Below are positions 10,312 to 20,597 of a stretch of DNA of 64,000 bases, in pieces. A program made the position numbers and the translations under genes. The notes beneath the pieces are model-generated. The model did no database searches. It was not told the origin of the DNA and saw only the letters and a list, made by a program, of their open reading frames with translations. This DNA is from Magicicada septendecula. Lineage: Eukaryota; Arthropoda; Insecta; Hemiptera; Cicadidae. The DNA lies in the NCBI GenBank assembly GCA_034769895.1, contig CM068368.1:687471877-687535876 (forward strand), in the 5' to 3' direction. The number at the start of each line of letters is the position of its first letter. Positions within the stretch are counted from its first letter, which is position 1.

Positions 10312-11846
10312 TTTGCTTTTTCGATAGGATCTCTAACGTTTTGTGTTTCGCTCTCTTGCGGGGTCGTATCGTTTTTCGATATATCGACTGCCTGAATTGT
10401 TCTCATTGGGGTCCCATTGTTGCATTTATTTTGCATTTTCGGCCTACCGATATTTGGCTTGTCCTTATAGTCAAAGGGTTTATTAGGCGGTTTTGGGGGT
10501 GTCTGGGGTGGAGTCGAACTAGTACTGGGTCTTTGGTCAGGTTGGGTATGATATGGCACCCGTCTATTTTGACCATCGTTATTTCGGTTATAATCCGGGT
10601 TATATCTCCACCCGCCTAAATCAAAAACAGTTTCGCTTTGTGACACTAAAATAAGCAATTCGTCAACCGTGCGTATCCCTTGCGTAAACACGGCTACACG
10701 TATATTATGGTTGAAGTGATATGCTAATTTAGTGACAACGTCGATCTCAGAAAACACTGTTGTTAAATGCTTAGCGTGCTCAACCTGTTGTATGATATAA
10801 TTTTTGGGCGTTATACCGTGCTTCCTCTCATAACGTCCGTATTCGAGTTCGTTTCGTAAAAGTCTCTGTGTGTGTGAATTCCAATACCGGCTTTCGAACT
10901 TCTGTTTGAATTCCGCGTATGTGGTAATTTTATCACGTACAATATTATACCATTTTCGCGCAGAATCACGCATCGCGTTAACTATCCACTGTATCCGATC
11001 TTGATCATCCAATCGCGAACCTACTCTCGCCATTTTATTTTCACATGTTAACAAGAATTCGATCGGGTTTTCATTATTTTCCCCAGTGAAATATACTCGA
11101 TTCTTTTCATCGGCTTGTCCCTGTACTATGATATTAGGAGCGGATCTCCTACGTACTTCCTGTCGTACTTTTAAAATCTCGTCATTAAGGGCTTGCAATA
11201 CACACTCTTTATTCGAATCTATATTGGAACGCATCTCTACTATGGAAGCGTCAAGCCTATCGACATGCCGTTGTGTTTCCGTCGCATCTGCTTGGATTCT
11301 TACTTTGAGTGTATCAACCTTTTTCGCAACCTCCGCGGTTTGTTTTTCACACCTACCGATGTGTTCTTTGAATCGCCCCTCCATACGCGTAACTTGTTCA
11401 ATAAACGATTTCTGCATTGTGGTCTCAAAAACCTTGAACCGTTCGTTTATTTTCGTTTCTACCGTATGAACTTTTTCTCCGACTTCGGTGACTTTAGCGG
11501 TCAATTCTTTATTACTTTGTCCGATTTCGGTGACTTTAGCATCTAAGTTTTTCACGCTTTCATCGATTTTCGCGGTCGTTTCGTTATTACTTTGTTTTAT
11601 TTCTGCATTTATATCTGCGTTACTGTGTTCTAGTGCCTCGGTTAAACTTGATTTTTGCGCGTCTATTTTAGCCATTAATTCCGCGATACTTAGTTCAGCT
11701 TTGGCTGCACTTTGTTCAAATTTTGCGTTCATATTATCAGTTAACTCGCGGTTGTTCTGCTCAGCTTTTTCTGCGTTTTGTTCAGCTTTGGCTGCACATT
11801 GTTTGATTTCTTGCAACAATTGTTTAAGCATTTTTTCGGTATCCAT
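10254..11846 (-). CDS. gag: Gag, unit 1 (type A, intact, 530 aa)
   Basis: Structural protein that would assemble the cytoplasmic particle. The ATG at 11846 has a good context (AAAAATGG) and lies some 240 bases after the LTR. Residues 1-235 are almost all predicted coiled coil: Ala/Glu/Lys/Gln-rich heptads, with internal repeats such as AKVTEIGQSNKELTAKVTEV. Residues about 245-420 match the Ty3/gypsy gag capsid-like domain: YFTGENNENPIEFLL, RIQWIVNAMRDSARKWYNIV, then a FESRYW and a RNELEYG motif. The tail (430-530) is Pro- and Asn-rich (TPPQTPPKPPNKP) and charged; there is no CCHC zinc knuckle, so RNA packaging may use the basic tail. The stop at 10254-10256 is preceded by a -1 frameshift site. 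This copy has private changes (M58, K348, T363-V364). Length and single open frame suggest it could be translated. Confidence 0.9.
   Translation of the reverse strand: MDTEKMLKQLLQEIKQCAAKAEQNAEKAEQNNRELTDNMNAKFEQSAAKAELSIAELMAKIDAQKSSLTEALEHSNADINAEIKQSNNETTAKIDESVKNLDAKVTEIGQSNKELTAKVTEVGEKVHTVETKINERFKVFETTMQKSFIEQVTRMEGRFKEHIGRCEKQTAEVAKKVDTLKVRIQADATETQRHVDRLDASIVEMRSNIDSNKECVLQALNDEILKVRQEVRRRSAPNIIVQGQADEKNRVYFTGENNENPIEFLLTCENKMARVGSRLDDQDRIQWIVNAMRDSARKWYNIVRDKITTYAEFKQKFESRYWNSHTQRLLRNELEYGRYERKHGITPKNYIIQQVEHAKHLTTVFSEIDVVTKLAYHFNHNIRVAVFTQGIRTVDELLILVSQSETVFDLGGWRYNPDYNRNNDGQNRRVPYHTQPDQRPSTSSTPPQTPPKPPNKPFDYKDKPNIGRPKMQNKCNNGTPMRTIQAVDISKNDTTPQESETQNVRDPIEKAKCYQSTKNLPKGASTKDAQ
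10290..10296 (-). promoter_or_regulatory. -1 ribosomal frameshift heptamer A AAA AAC at the gag-pro overlap
   Basis: In the gag reading frame the codons are ACA AAA AAC, i.e. the classic X XXY YYZ slippery site in the correct phase. A -1 slip leads exactly into the pro frame (Tyr-Lys-Lys-Leu). Downstream, GGGC and GCCC about 25 bases apart with an inner UCC/GGA could form a stimulatory hairpin. The heptamer is unchanged in all 12 units (e.g. 7213-7219, 15419-15425). Confidence 0.75.
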
Positions 11847-11922
11847 TTTTTACAAAATACTTTCAAACACTTCACTGCTGTACTACTACCAATTCACAAA
11901 ACTTTCTTTGGGGATTGTTAAA

Positions 11923-12028
11923 GTTGGACGCCAGCTGTTTTACTAGTTAAAACAGCAAAATTTGTTTTAACGTAATTTGAATTTAATTTAAATTTAATTC
12001 TGTTTTCTGCCCCATGTTCAAGGCGACA
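11923..12028 (-). other. Leader with two further primer-site-like sequences and a hairpin
   Basis: Between the LTR-adjacent primer site and gag lie two more matches to the tRNA-Lys 3' complement: 12008-12028 (TGTCGCC...ATGGGGCA) and 11923-11933 (TGGCGTCCAAC, 10 of 11 bases). The first is preceded by the same GTTATATATG as the LTR-adjacent site, so it looks like a duplicated LTR-edge/primer cassette. A perfect 9-bp inverted repeat with a 5-base loop, GCTGTTTTA-CTAGT-TAAAACAGC on the + strand, sits at 11934-11956. It recurs in every complete leader and could be a packaging or dimerisation hairpin (inference). Confidence 0.5.
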
Positions 12029-12063
12029 TATATAACAAATTTAATATGTAATTTGTGGAGCCC

Positions 12064-12081
12064 CACGATCTTGGAGCGCCA
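12064..12081 (-). promoter_or_regulatory. Primer binding site, degenerate tRNA-Lys type
   Basis: Eight bases after the LTR end the minus strand reads TGGCGCTCCAAGATCGTG and continues GGGCTC. The animal tRNA-Lys 3' end is GAGCCCCACGUUGGGCGCCA; the match is complete except for an inserted ATC and an A replacing a pairing position, so priming would be impaired. The same sequence starts at 17210, 22367, 27494, 32633, 37778, 42944, 48087, 53241 and 58426. Confidence 0.65.
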
Positions 12082-12089
12082 TATATAAC

Positions 12090-14179
12090 AAAATATAACG
12101 TGTTGAAAAAAAGAATGTTTTCTGTGTAGTTGTGTTTTTGCAACGTGTAATGAGCACCTACCTGCTGTCGTTCTTGCGGCTTCTTCCGACTATGGGCGTG
12201 TGGATTTGTGATTTGAATTCGCAAGTAGGTTAACTCAAGTGTACAACAACAAGACGCTAATCTTGTTATAATTATTGGGAAGAGTTTTGTGAGGTTGGTA
12301 GGCTCCGTAGTACAGCAATAAAAATACAGTGTGGGGTAATAAAATCGGGGTTTATTATTCTAATCACACATAAGAATGAAAAAACTTATAGTTACAACAA
12401 TTCTTACGTACTAAAACAGTAAATAGAAACTGGTATGATGTTTTCTGAATGGTTACTATTATTCAGAAAATGAGCTTGTTATTTTCAAATTATATTAATT
12501 GCATTTTTCTTGATTTCAAAGAAGTTAGTTTTAAAGAATTTAATTTATGGATTTAATTTAATTTAATTTAATTTAATTTGCAATGCTTTTAAAATGATTT
12601 TAATTCCTCTAAAATGCTTATAAATATTCTGAAATAAACTAGCCGTGAATCTAGTTCAACGTGCCTTTATTTACTTGTGATTTGACTCACGTATACTGCA
12701 ATATAAGTAATTAATTAATTCTCTAATAAGATTTGTATAGTGCTTTTCTTTTTATCTATTTCTAATTCTTAGCTAGGGCTTATTAGGTACTCATACATGC
12801 TATACAGATTATCACAATTGAATATTTCTTATTAATTTAGAGTCTCTGATTTATCGGGATCTGAATTATTTCTTTTACAATGATTTTAAAAACAGAAAGG
12901 AAAAATTGATCTTTTGAGAAGTGAATAATTTGATTTTGACTTCCCTGGTTCAGAAGATGATGTTGAGATGCTCCGGAAATCCCTCGCTGTCCTGGTCCAA
13001 TCTGCTAGAGACGACGATCTACTGAGCGTCCTGGATTTTGGCGATGAGTTCGGGAATCAGCAACACTGCTCCTTCTGCAACTGGTGATGGTTTTACGTCT
13101 GTAGTTTTAACTGCTACAACTGCGTCAGGCTCCTCGTTCGATTCACATTTCACTTCAGCGTGTGTGTCTCGTTACGGGTTGTCGCTCTGCTCGTCAGTTC
13201 TTCAGCTCGTACCACTGGTTATAGACGGCCTCTTCTGTCATACTCTTGAAGTGATTTCTTGTAGTATATAGTTGATCTCTTGCGTGCGTACGCCAACAGT
13301 TAATGTATTGCGCGGTACGCTTATTTGTTGATAAGTAAGAGTATCTTGAATAGACGCTATTATTACGAGTCGTTACAGTTGATCTGTTGAACAAGACGAT
13401 CGTAATTATGCGTGATGACACCCCGAGTCCTCACAGATGAGTCTTCACAAATGTATGTTACTAAGACGATTGAAGATGTACGGTTGTTCCTCTTGAGTAC
13501 TGGCAGTCGAGTGTTCTTTCAGCCGAAAACTCTGCGTTAGTTCCAATTTTTTTGAATGATTTGATTGGCTGACAGACTCTCTCTTCTACTTGAAATTTGA
13601 GTCACCTCATTCCGTGAGAACGAAAATAATTCCCACAGTCTGAGAATTAATATTATTTTTACTATTCTGAACACACCGGATTTTAATTGTCGGTGCGGAT
13701 GTCCGGTCGCAATTTATATTGCAATTATCTTGGCTGCAAGCCAAGTTATGCTAATTCTAAAATATACATTTGGTTGTTAATTCTTATGACTATCACATAT
13801 TAAAAGCTCTTCTGTGTAGGTCAATTACTAAGGAAGTTATTAACATAAATGAATTATCTCTCTTAATGTTTAATTGTATTAAATAAAATTCGCACACCCT
13901 ATTATTAATATTTCGGTAAACATTTTGGCTATTTTGCATTTTGCCTAAATTTACCGGTTTCTGAAATATTAATAATTGAAAATTTGGGCATGTCCCTTAT
14001 TTGTTATACTGTGTGTGATTACATAACGGCAGCTGACGTTGGCGTGTGAGCCTGTACAATGCGTTAAGATGCACGCTACATCATAAGAGTTGAATTTCAA
14101 CGCTTTAAATTTATTTAAACATTGATATAGTAAATCCTTTACATATAAATCCAAATCAATGAGATTTGGTCACGTTATA
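12090..14179 (-). repeat. LTR 1
   Basis: 2,090 bp. Closest to LTR 3 (22376): shared private variants include TTGGGAAGAG, ACGTACTAAAAC, CCTCTAAAATGC, GACAGACTCTCTC and GGGCATGTCCC. It has one extra TTTAA unit relative to LTR 2. Confidence 0.85.
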
Positions 14180-14195
14180 TACACCCCCACCCGTT
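14180..14195 (-). promoter_or_regulatory. Polypurine tract next to the LTR
   Basis: Minus strand AACGGGTGGGGGTGTA ends where the LTR begins (TATAACGTG). This is the expected place and composition for the plus-strand primer of reverse transcription. The same 16 bases begin at 5976, 19302, 24466, 29586, 34726, 39865, 45037, 50174 and 55334; they are deleted in unit 11 and replaced in unit 1. Confidence 0.75.
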
Positions 14196-14611
14196 AAAAA
14201 AAAGAGTGTAGGATATACAATTATTTTTTTTCTATTTCAATTATTTTTTTTTTTAGATTTACATTGGTTATGCTTCACAAACTATACATTGTATTATCTA
14301 CCTACTAACATATACACTGGTATCACTATTCTTTATCAAACACATTGATATCGTGCATAAAATTATTGTGTAACAAATGTTTGTAGCATGGGTAGTAGTT
14401 GATAGCAAACGTTTAATAAAGAATGTCACTGATAACGACAGACAACTGCGGCACGCGCGCCCAGGAATGTGCTTTGTTTGTTTACACTTTGATCAAAGAG
14501 CAAGCGCCATCTTATTAACCTACATTTAAAGACAGCTGTGCGCTACGTTGCATTGTGTATGCGTTTCCTGCCACCGTGGTTCATTTCGCCGCGCTCGTTA
14601 TATTGTACGCG

Positions 14612-14648
<37 letters not shown>

Positions 14649-14844
14649 GTACCTCGCTACAAACGGATTGTTGTTCATTCACAACTTACCTACAATTATT
14701 ATTATTATATCTAATACATTTAATTTATTTTAATAATGATTATTAATATTTAAATTATTTTTAACTCTTTGTTAATTAATTACGTGTTTTGGCGGCCGCA
14801 TAATTTTAATTGGGTCACCGTGCTCTTGTATTTGTGTGTGTGTT
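14196..14844. other. Non-coding spacer between pro and polypurine tract (unit 2, representative)
   Basis: AT-rich DNA with A/T runs (14192-14255), a first TG repeat (14619-14646) and a second one (14833-14844) that abuts pro. A 24-26-bp segment (ATATGGCTTAATTCTAATTG...) after TTTATC is missing here, in unit 4 and in unit 0, but present in all other units with an intact spacer. Corresponding spacers: 5992-6615, 9029-9690, 19318-19960, 24482-25117, 29602-30243, 34742-35386, 39881-40521, 45053-45697, 50190-50833, 55350-55997 and, partial, 59707-60014. No gene or RNA structure is apparent. Confidence 0.7.
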
Positions 14845-15440
14845 CAAATTGAAAGTGTAACTAATGTTGTTGATGTTACATTTTAACAGGTGTTCGCTAA
14901 TGTTGATCTCCTCACGTATTTGCTGTAATACGTCCACTCCCAATAATACATCGCATATCAAATTTTTTATACCTACTACACCTCAAATTGCACGTTTTGT
15001 ACATGATTGTTAGATAATATTGCGTGTCAATTTTTTCTTTAGTATCTGTAGCTGTGCGTATGTAGAATTGATTTATTGGAAGCGACGGGGCTGTACGAAA
15101 ATATTTTTTTGTTCGCACGTAAGAATCTTTCGCTTACGCCGGAAACAACGCTGTCTGTGTCCAGTAATACTTGCGTGGGAACACCGTTTACATAAGCTTG
15201 CAATACCGGACACGCCGCGCTCACTGGCCTTTGTTGTGCGGTACCGGATTCTAGCAACGGATCCCTGACATCCGGTGGGAACACATTATTAACAGGCATA
15301 TAAATTACATCATCAAAAGTACATTTTTCACACAACATATTCTTATTTCTAACATTCTTATATCTACGTATTTTTGCAGGGCTTATTGCGCATCCTTTTT
15401 GGAGGCGCCCTTTGGCAAGTTTTTTGTAGATTGATAGCAT
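14845..15440 (-). pseudogene. Pro remnant, unit 2
   Basis: First frame open at 15039-15440, second at 14912-15118. The TG repeat that follows is the shortest of all (about 6 units), the same as in unit 4. Confidence 0.75.
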
Positions 15441-16975
15441 TTTGCTTTTTTGATAGGATCTTTAATGTTTTGTGTTTCGCTCTCTTGCGCGGTCGTATCA
15501 TTTTTCGATATATCGACTGCCTGAATTGTTCTCATTGGGGTCCCATTGTTGCATTTATTTTGCATTTTCGGCCTACCGATATTTGGCTTGTCCTTATAGT
15601 CAAAGGGTTTATTAGGCGGTTTTGGCGGTGTCTGGGGTGGAGTCGAACTAGTACTGGGTCTTTGGTCATGTTGGGTATGATATGGCACCCATCTATTTTG
15701 ACCATCGTTATTTCGGTTATAATCCGGGTTATATCTCCACCCGCCTAAATCAAAAACAGTTTCGCTTTGTGACACTAAAATAAGCAATTCGTCAACCGTG
15801 CGTATCCCTTGCGTAAACACGGCTACACGTATATTATGGTTGAAGTGATATGCTAATTTAGTGACAATGTCGATCTCAGAAAACGCTGGTGTTAAATGCT
15901 TAGCGTGCTCAACCTGTTGTATGATATAATTTTCGGGCGTTATACCGTGCTTCCTCTCATAACGTCCGTATTCGAGTTCATTTCGTAAAAGTCTCTGTGT
16001 GTGTGAATTCCAATACCGGCTTTCGAACTTCTGTTTGAATTCCGCGTATGTGGTAATTTTATCACGTACAATATTATACCATTTCCGCGCAGAATCACGC
16101 ATCGCGTTAACTATCCACTGTATCCGATCTTGATCATCCAATCGCGAACCTACTCTCGCCATTTTATTTTCACATGTTAACAAGAATTCGATCGGGTTTT
16201 CATTATTTTCCCCAGTGAAATATACTCGATTCTTTTCATCGGCTTGTCCCTGTCCTATGATATTATGAGCGGATCTCCTACGTACTTCCTGTCGTACTTT
16301 TAAAATCTTGTCATTAAGTGCTTGCAATACACACTCTTTATTCGAATCTATATTGGAACGCATCTCTACTATGGAAGCGTCAAGCCTATCGACATGCCGT
16401 TGTGTTTCCGTCGCATCTGCTTGGATTCTTACTTTGAGTGTATCAACCTTTTTCGCAACCTCTGCGGTTTGTTTTTCACACCTACCGATGTGTTCTTTGA
16501 ATCGCCCCTCCATACGCGTAACTTGTTCAATAAACGATTTCTGCATTGTGGTCTCAAAAACCTTGAACCGTTCGTTTATTTTCGTTTCTACCGTATGAAC
16601 GTTTTCTCCGACTTCGGTGACTTTAGCGGTCAATTCTTTATTACTTTGTCCGATTTCGGTGACTTTAGCATCTAAGTTTTTCACGCTTTCATCGATTTTC
16701 GCGGTCGTTTCGTTATTACTTTGTTTTGTTTCCGCATTTATATCCGCGTTACTGTGTTCTAGTGCCTCGGTTAAACTTGATTTTTGCGCGTCTATTTTAG
16801 CCGTTAATTCCGCGATACTTAGTTCAGCTTTGGCTGCACTTTGTTCAAATTTTGCGTTCATATTATCAGTTAACTCGCGGTTGTTCTGCTCAGCTTTTTC
16901 TGCGTTTTGTTCAGCTTTGGCTGCACATTGTTTGATTTCTTGCAACAATTGTTTAAGCATTTTTTCGGTATCCAT
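15383..16975 (-). CDS. gag: Gag, unit 2 (type B, intact, 530 aa)
   Basis: Same domain plan as the unit 1 protein, with type B replacements: T83 (AETKQ), N125 (ENVHT), K223 (NDKILK), H237 and G241 (AHNIIGQ), W429, H437 and a K-rich end (NIKDPIKK). The predicted protein is identical to that of unit 4, 10,286 bases away. The loss of a Glu and gain of Lys at 223 falls in the coiled coil. Heptamer at 15419-15425. Confidence 0.9.
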   Translation of the reverse strand: MDTEKMLKQLLQEIKQCAAKAEQNAEKAEQNNRELTDNMNAKFEQSAAKAELSIAELTAKIDAQKSSLTEALEHSNADINAETKQSNNETTAKIDESVKNLDAKVTEIGQSNKELTAKVTEVGENVHTVETKINERFKVFETTMQKSFIEQVTRMEGRFKEHIGRCEKQTAEVAKKVDTLKVRIQADATETQRHVDRLDASIVEMRSNIDSNKECVLQALNDKILKVRQEVRRRSAHNIIGQGQADEKNRVYFTGENNENPIEFLLTCENKMARVGSRLDDQDRIQWIVNAMRDSARKWYNIVRDKITTYAEFKQKFESRYWNSHTQRLLRNELEYGRYERKHGITPENYIIQQVEHAKHLTPAFSEIDIVTKLAYHFNHNIRVAVFTQGIRTVDELLILVSQSETVFDLGGWRYNPDYNRNNDGQNRWVPYHTQHDQRPSTSSTPPQTPPKPPNKPFDYKDKPNIGRPKMQNKCNNGTPMRTIQAVDISKNDTTAQESETQNIKDPIKKAKCYQSTKNLPKGASKKDAQ

Positions 16976-17218
16976 TTTTTACACAATACTTTCAAACACT
17001 TCACTGCTGTACTACTACCAATTCACAAAACTTTCTTTGGGGATTGTTAAAGTTGGACGCCAGCTGTTTTACTAGTTAAAACAGCAAAATTTGTTTTAAC
17101 ATAATTTGAATTTATTTTAAATTTAATTCTGTTTTCTGCCCCATGTTCAAGGCGACATATATAACAAATTTAATATGTAATTTGTGGAGCCCCACGATCT
17201 TGGAGCGCCATATATAAC

Positions 17219-19301
17219 AAAATATAACGTGTTGAAAAAAAGAATGTTTTCTGTGTTGTTGTGTTTTTGCAACGTGTAATGAGCACCTACCTGCTGTCGT
17301 TCTTGCGGCTTCTTCCGACTATGGGCGTGTGGATTTGTGATTTGAATTCGCAAGTAGGTTAACTCAAGTGTACAACAACAAGACGCTAATCTTGTTATAA
17401 TTATTGTGAAGAGTTTTGTGAGGTTGGTAGGCTCCGTAGTACAGCAATAAAAATACAGTGTGGGGTAATAAAATCGGGGTTTATTATTCTAATCACACAT
17501 AAGAATGAAAAAACTTATAGTTACAACAATTATTACGAACTAAAACAGTAAATAGAAACTGGTATGATGTTTTCTGAATGGTTACTATTATTCAGAAAAT
17601 GAGCTTGTTATTTTCAAATTATATTAATTGCATTTTTCTTGATTTCAAAGAAGTTAGTTTTAAAGAATTTAATTTATGGATTTAATTTAATTTAATTTAA
17701 TTTGCAATGCTTTTAAAATGATTTTAATTACTCTAAAATGCTTATAAATATTCTGAAATAAACTAGCCGTGAATCTAGTTCAACGTGCCTTTATTTACTT
17801 GTGATTTGACTCACGTATACTGCAGTATAAGTAATTAATTAATTCTCTAATAAGATTTGTATAGTGCTTTTCTTTTTATCTATTTCTAATTCTTAGCTAG
17901 GGCTTATTAGGTACTCATACATGCTATACAGATTATCACAATTGAATATTTCTTATTAATTTAGAGTCTCTGATTTATCGGGATCTGAATTATTTCTTTT
18001 ACAATGATTTTAAAAACAGAAAGGAAAAATTGATCTTTTGAGAAGTGAATAATTTGATTTTGACTTCCCTGGTTCAGAAGATGATGTTGAGATGCTCCGG
18101 AAATCCCTCGCTGTCCTGGTCCAATCTGCTAGAGACGACGATCTACTGAGCGTCCTGGATTTTGGCGATGAGTTCGGGAATCAGCAACACTGCTCCTTCT
18201 GCAACTGGTGATGGTTTTACGTCTGTAGTTTTAACTGCTACAACTGCGTCAGGCTCCTCGTTCGATTCACATTTCACTTCAGCGTGTGTGTCTCGTTACG
18301 GGTTGTCGCTCTGCTCGTCAGTTCTTCAGCTCGTACCACTGGTTATAGACGGCCTCTTCTGTCATACTCTTGAAGTGATTTCTTGTAGTATATAGTTGAT
18401 CTCTTGCGTGCGTACGCCAACAGTTAATGTATTGCGCGGTACGCTTATTTGTTGATAAGTAAGAGTATCTTGAATAGACGCTATTATTACGAGTCGTTAC
18501 AGTTGATCTGTTGAACAAGACGATCGTAATTATGCGTGATGACACCCCGAGTCCTCACAGATGAGTCTTCACAAATGTATGTTACTAAGACGATTGAAGA
18601 TGTACGGTTGTTCCTCTTGAGTACTGGCAGTCGAGTGTTCTTTCAGCCGAAAACTCTGCGTTAGTTCCAATTTTTTTGAATGATTTGATTGGCTGACACA
18701 CTCTCCCTTCTACTTGAAATTTGAGTCACCTCATTCCGTGAGAACGAAAATAATTCCCACAGTCTGAGAATTAATATTATTTTTACTATTCTGAACACAC
18801 CGGATTTTAATTGTCGGTGCGGATGTCCGGTCGTAATTTATATTGCGATTATCTTGGCTGCAAGCCAAGTTATGCTAATTCTAAAATATACATTTGGATG
18901 TTAACTCTTATGACTATCACATATTAAAAGCTCTTCTGTGTAGGTCAATTACTAAGGAAGTTATTAACATAAATGAATTATCTCTCTTAATGTTTAATTG
19001 TATTAAATAAAATTCGCACACCCTATTATTAATATTTCGGTAAACATTTTGGCTATTTTGGATTTTGCCTAAATTTACCGGTTTCTGAAATATTAATAAT
19101 TGAAAATTTGGGCGTGTCCCTTATTTGTTATACTGTGTGATTACGTAACGGCAGCTGACGTTGGCGTGTGAGCCTGTACAATGCGTTAAGATGCACGCTA
19201 CATCATAAGAGTTGAATTTCAACGCTTTAAATTTATTTAAACATTGATATAGTAAACCCTTTACATATAAATCCAAATCAATGAGATTTGGTCACGTTAT
19301 A
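17219..19301 (-). repeat. LTR 2
   Basis: 2,083 bp. Shares TTTGGATGTTAACTC with LTRs 4, 6 and 8 and pairs best with LTR 4. Private: CAACAATTATTACG. Confidence 0.85.
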
Positions 19302-19957
19302 TACACCCCCACCCGTTAAAAAAAAAAGAGTGTAGGATATACAATTATTTTTTTTTCTATTTCAATTATTTTTTTTTTAGATATACATTGGTTATGCTTC
19401 ACAAACTATACATTGTATTATCTACCTACTAACATATACACTGGTATCACTATTCTTTATCATATGGCTTAATTCTAATTGAATTACACATTGATATCGT
19501 GCATAAAATTATTGTGTAACAAATGTTTGTAGCATGGGTAGTAGTTGATAGCAAACGTTTAATAAAGAATGTCACTGATAACGACAGACAACTGCGGCAC
19601 GCGCGCCCAGGAATGTGCTTTGTTTGTTTACACTTTGATCAAAGAGCAAGCGCCATCTAATTAACTTACATTTAAAGACAGCTGTGCACTACGTTGCATT
19701 GTGTATGCGTTTCCTGCCACCGTGGTTCATTTTGCCGCGCTCGTATTGTACGCGCGTGTGTGTGTGTGTGTGTTAGTACCTCGCTACAAACGGATTGTTG
19801 TTCATTCACAACTTGCCTACAATTATTATTATTATATCTAATACATTTAATTTATTTTAATAATGATTATTAATATTTAAATTATTTTTAACTCTTTGTT
19901 AATTAATTACGTGTTTTGGCAGCCGCATAATTTTAATTAGGTCACCGTGCTCTTGTA

Positions 19958-20000
<43 letters not shown>

Positions 20001-20001
<1 letters not shown>

Positions 20002-20597
20002 CAAATTGAAAGTGTAACTAATGTTGTTGATGTTACATTTTAACAGGTGTTCGCTAATGTTGATCTCCTCACGTATTTGCTGTAATACGTCCACTCCCAA
20101 TAATACATCGCATATCAAATTTTTTATACCTACTACACCTCAAATTGCACGTTTTGTACATGATTGTTAGATAATATTGCGTGTCAATTTTTTCTTTAGT
20201 ATCTGTAGCTGTGCGTATGTAGAATTGATTTATTGGAAGCGACGGGGCTGTACGAAAATATTTTTTTGTTCGCACGTAAGAATCTTTCGCTTACGCCGGA
20301 AACAACGCTGTCTGTGTCCAGTAATACTTGCGTGGGAACACCGTTTACATAAGCTTGCAATACCGGACACGCCGCGCTCACTGGCCTTTGTTGTGCGGTA
20401 CCGGATTCTAGCAACGGATCCCTGACATCCGGCGGGAACACATTATTAACAGGCATATAAATTACATCATCAAAAGTACATTTTTCACACAACATATTCT
20501 TATTTCTAACATTCTTATATCTACGTATTTATGCAGGGCTTATTGCGCATCCTTTTTGGAGGCGCCCTTTGGCAAGTTTTTTGTAGATTGATAGCAT
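20001..20597 (-). pseudogene. Pro remnant, unit 3
   Basis: Besides the shared frame breaks, an AAA-to-TAA change at about 20530 stops the first frame after the gag overlap, leaving 99 codons from an internal ATG (20495-20196). This stop is common to the type C units. Confidence 0.75.

Larger units (their letters stand above)
5976..12089 (-). mobile_element. Rearranged first internal region: one and a bit units with a foreign insert
   Basis: At 6,114 bp this is twice the normal internal length. It holds two polypurine-side spacers, two pro remnants and two gag copies, but only one LTR-primer-site end (right). Where the gag start, leader, LTR and polypurine tract between them should be, there is a 366-bp unrelated fragment (8663-9028). 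By comparison with other units about 2.4 kb was lost there. Confidence 0.85.

Noticed and set aside
10257-11946. Long + strand frames opposite gag (120-152 aa, Cys/Ser/Leu-rich)
   Set aside because: Antisense shadows of gag; they follow its conserved codons and have no recognisable domain.
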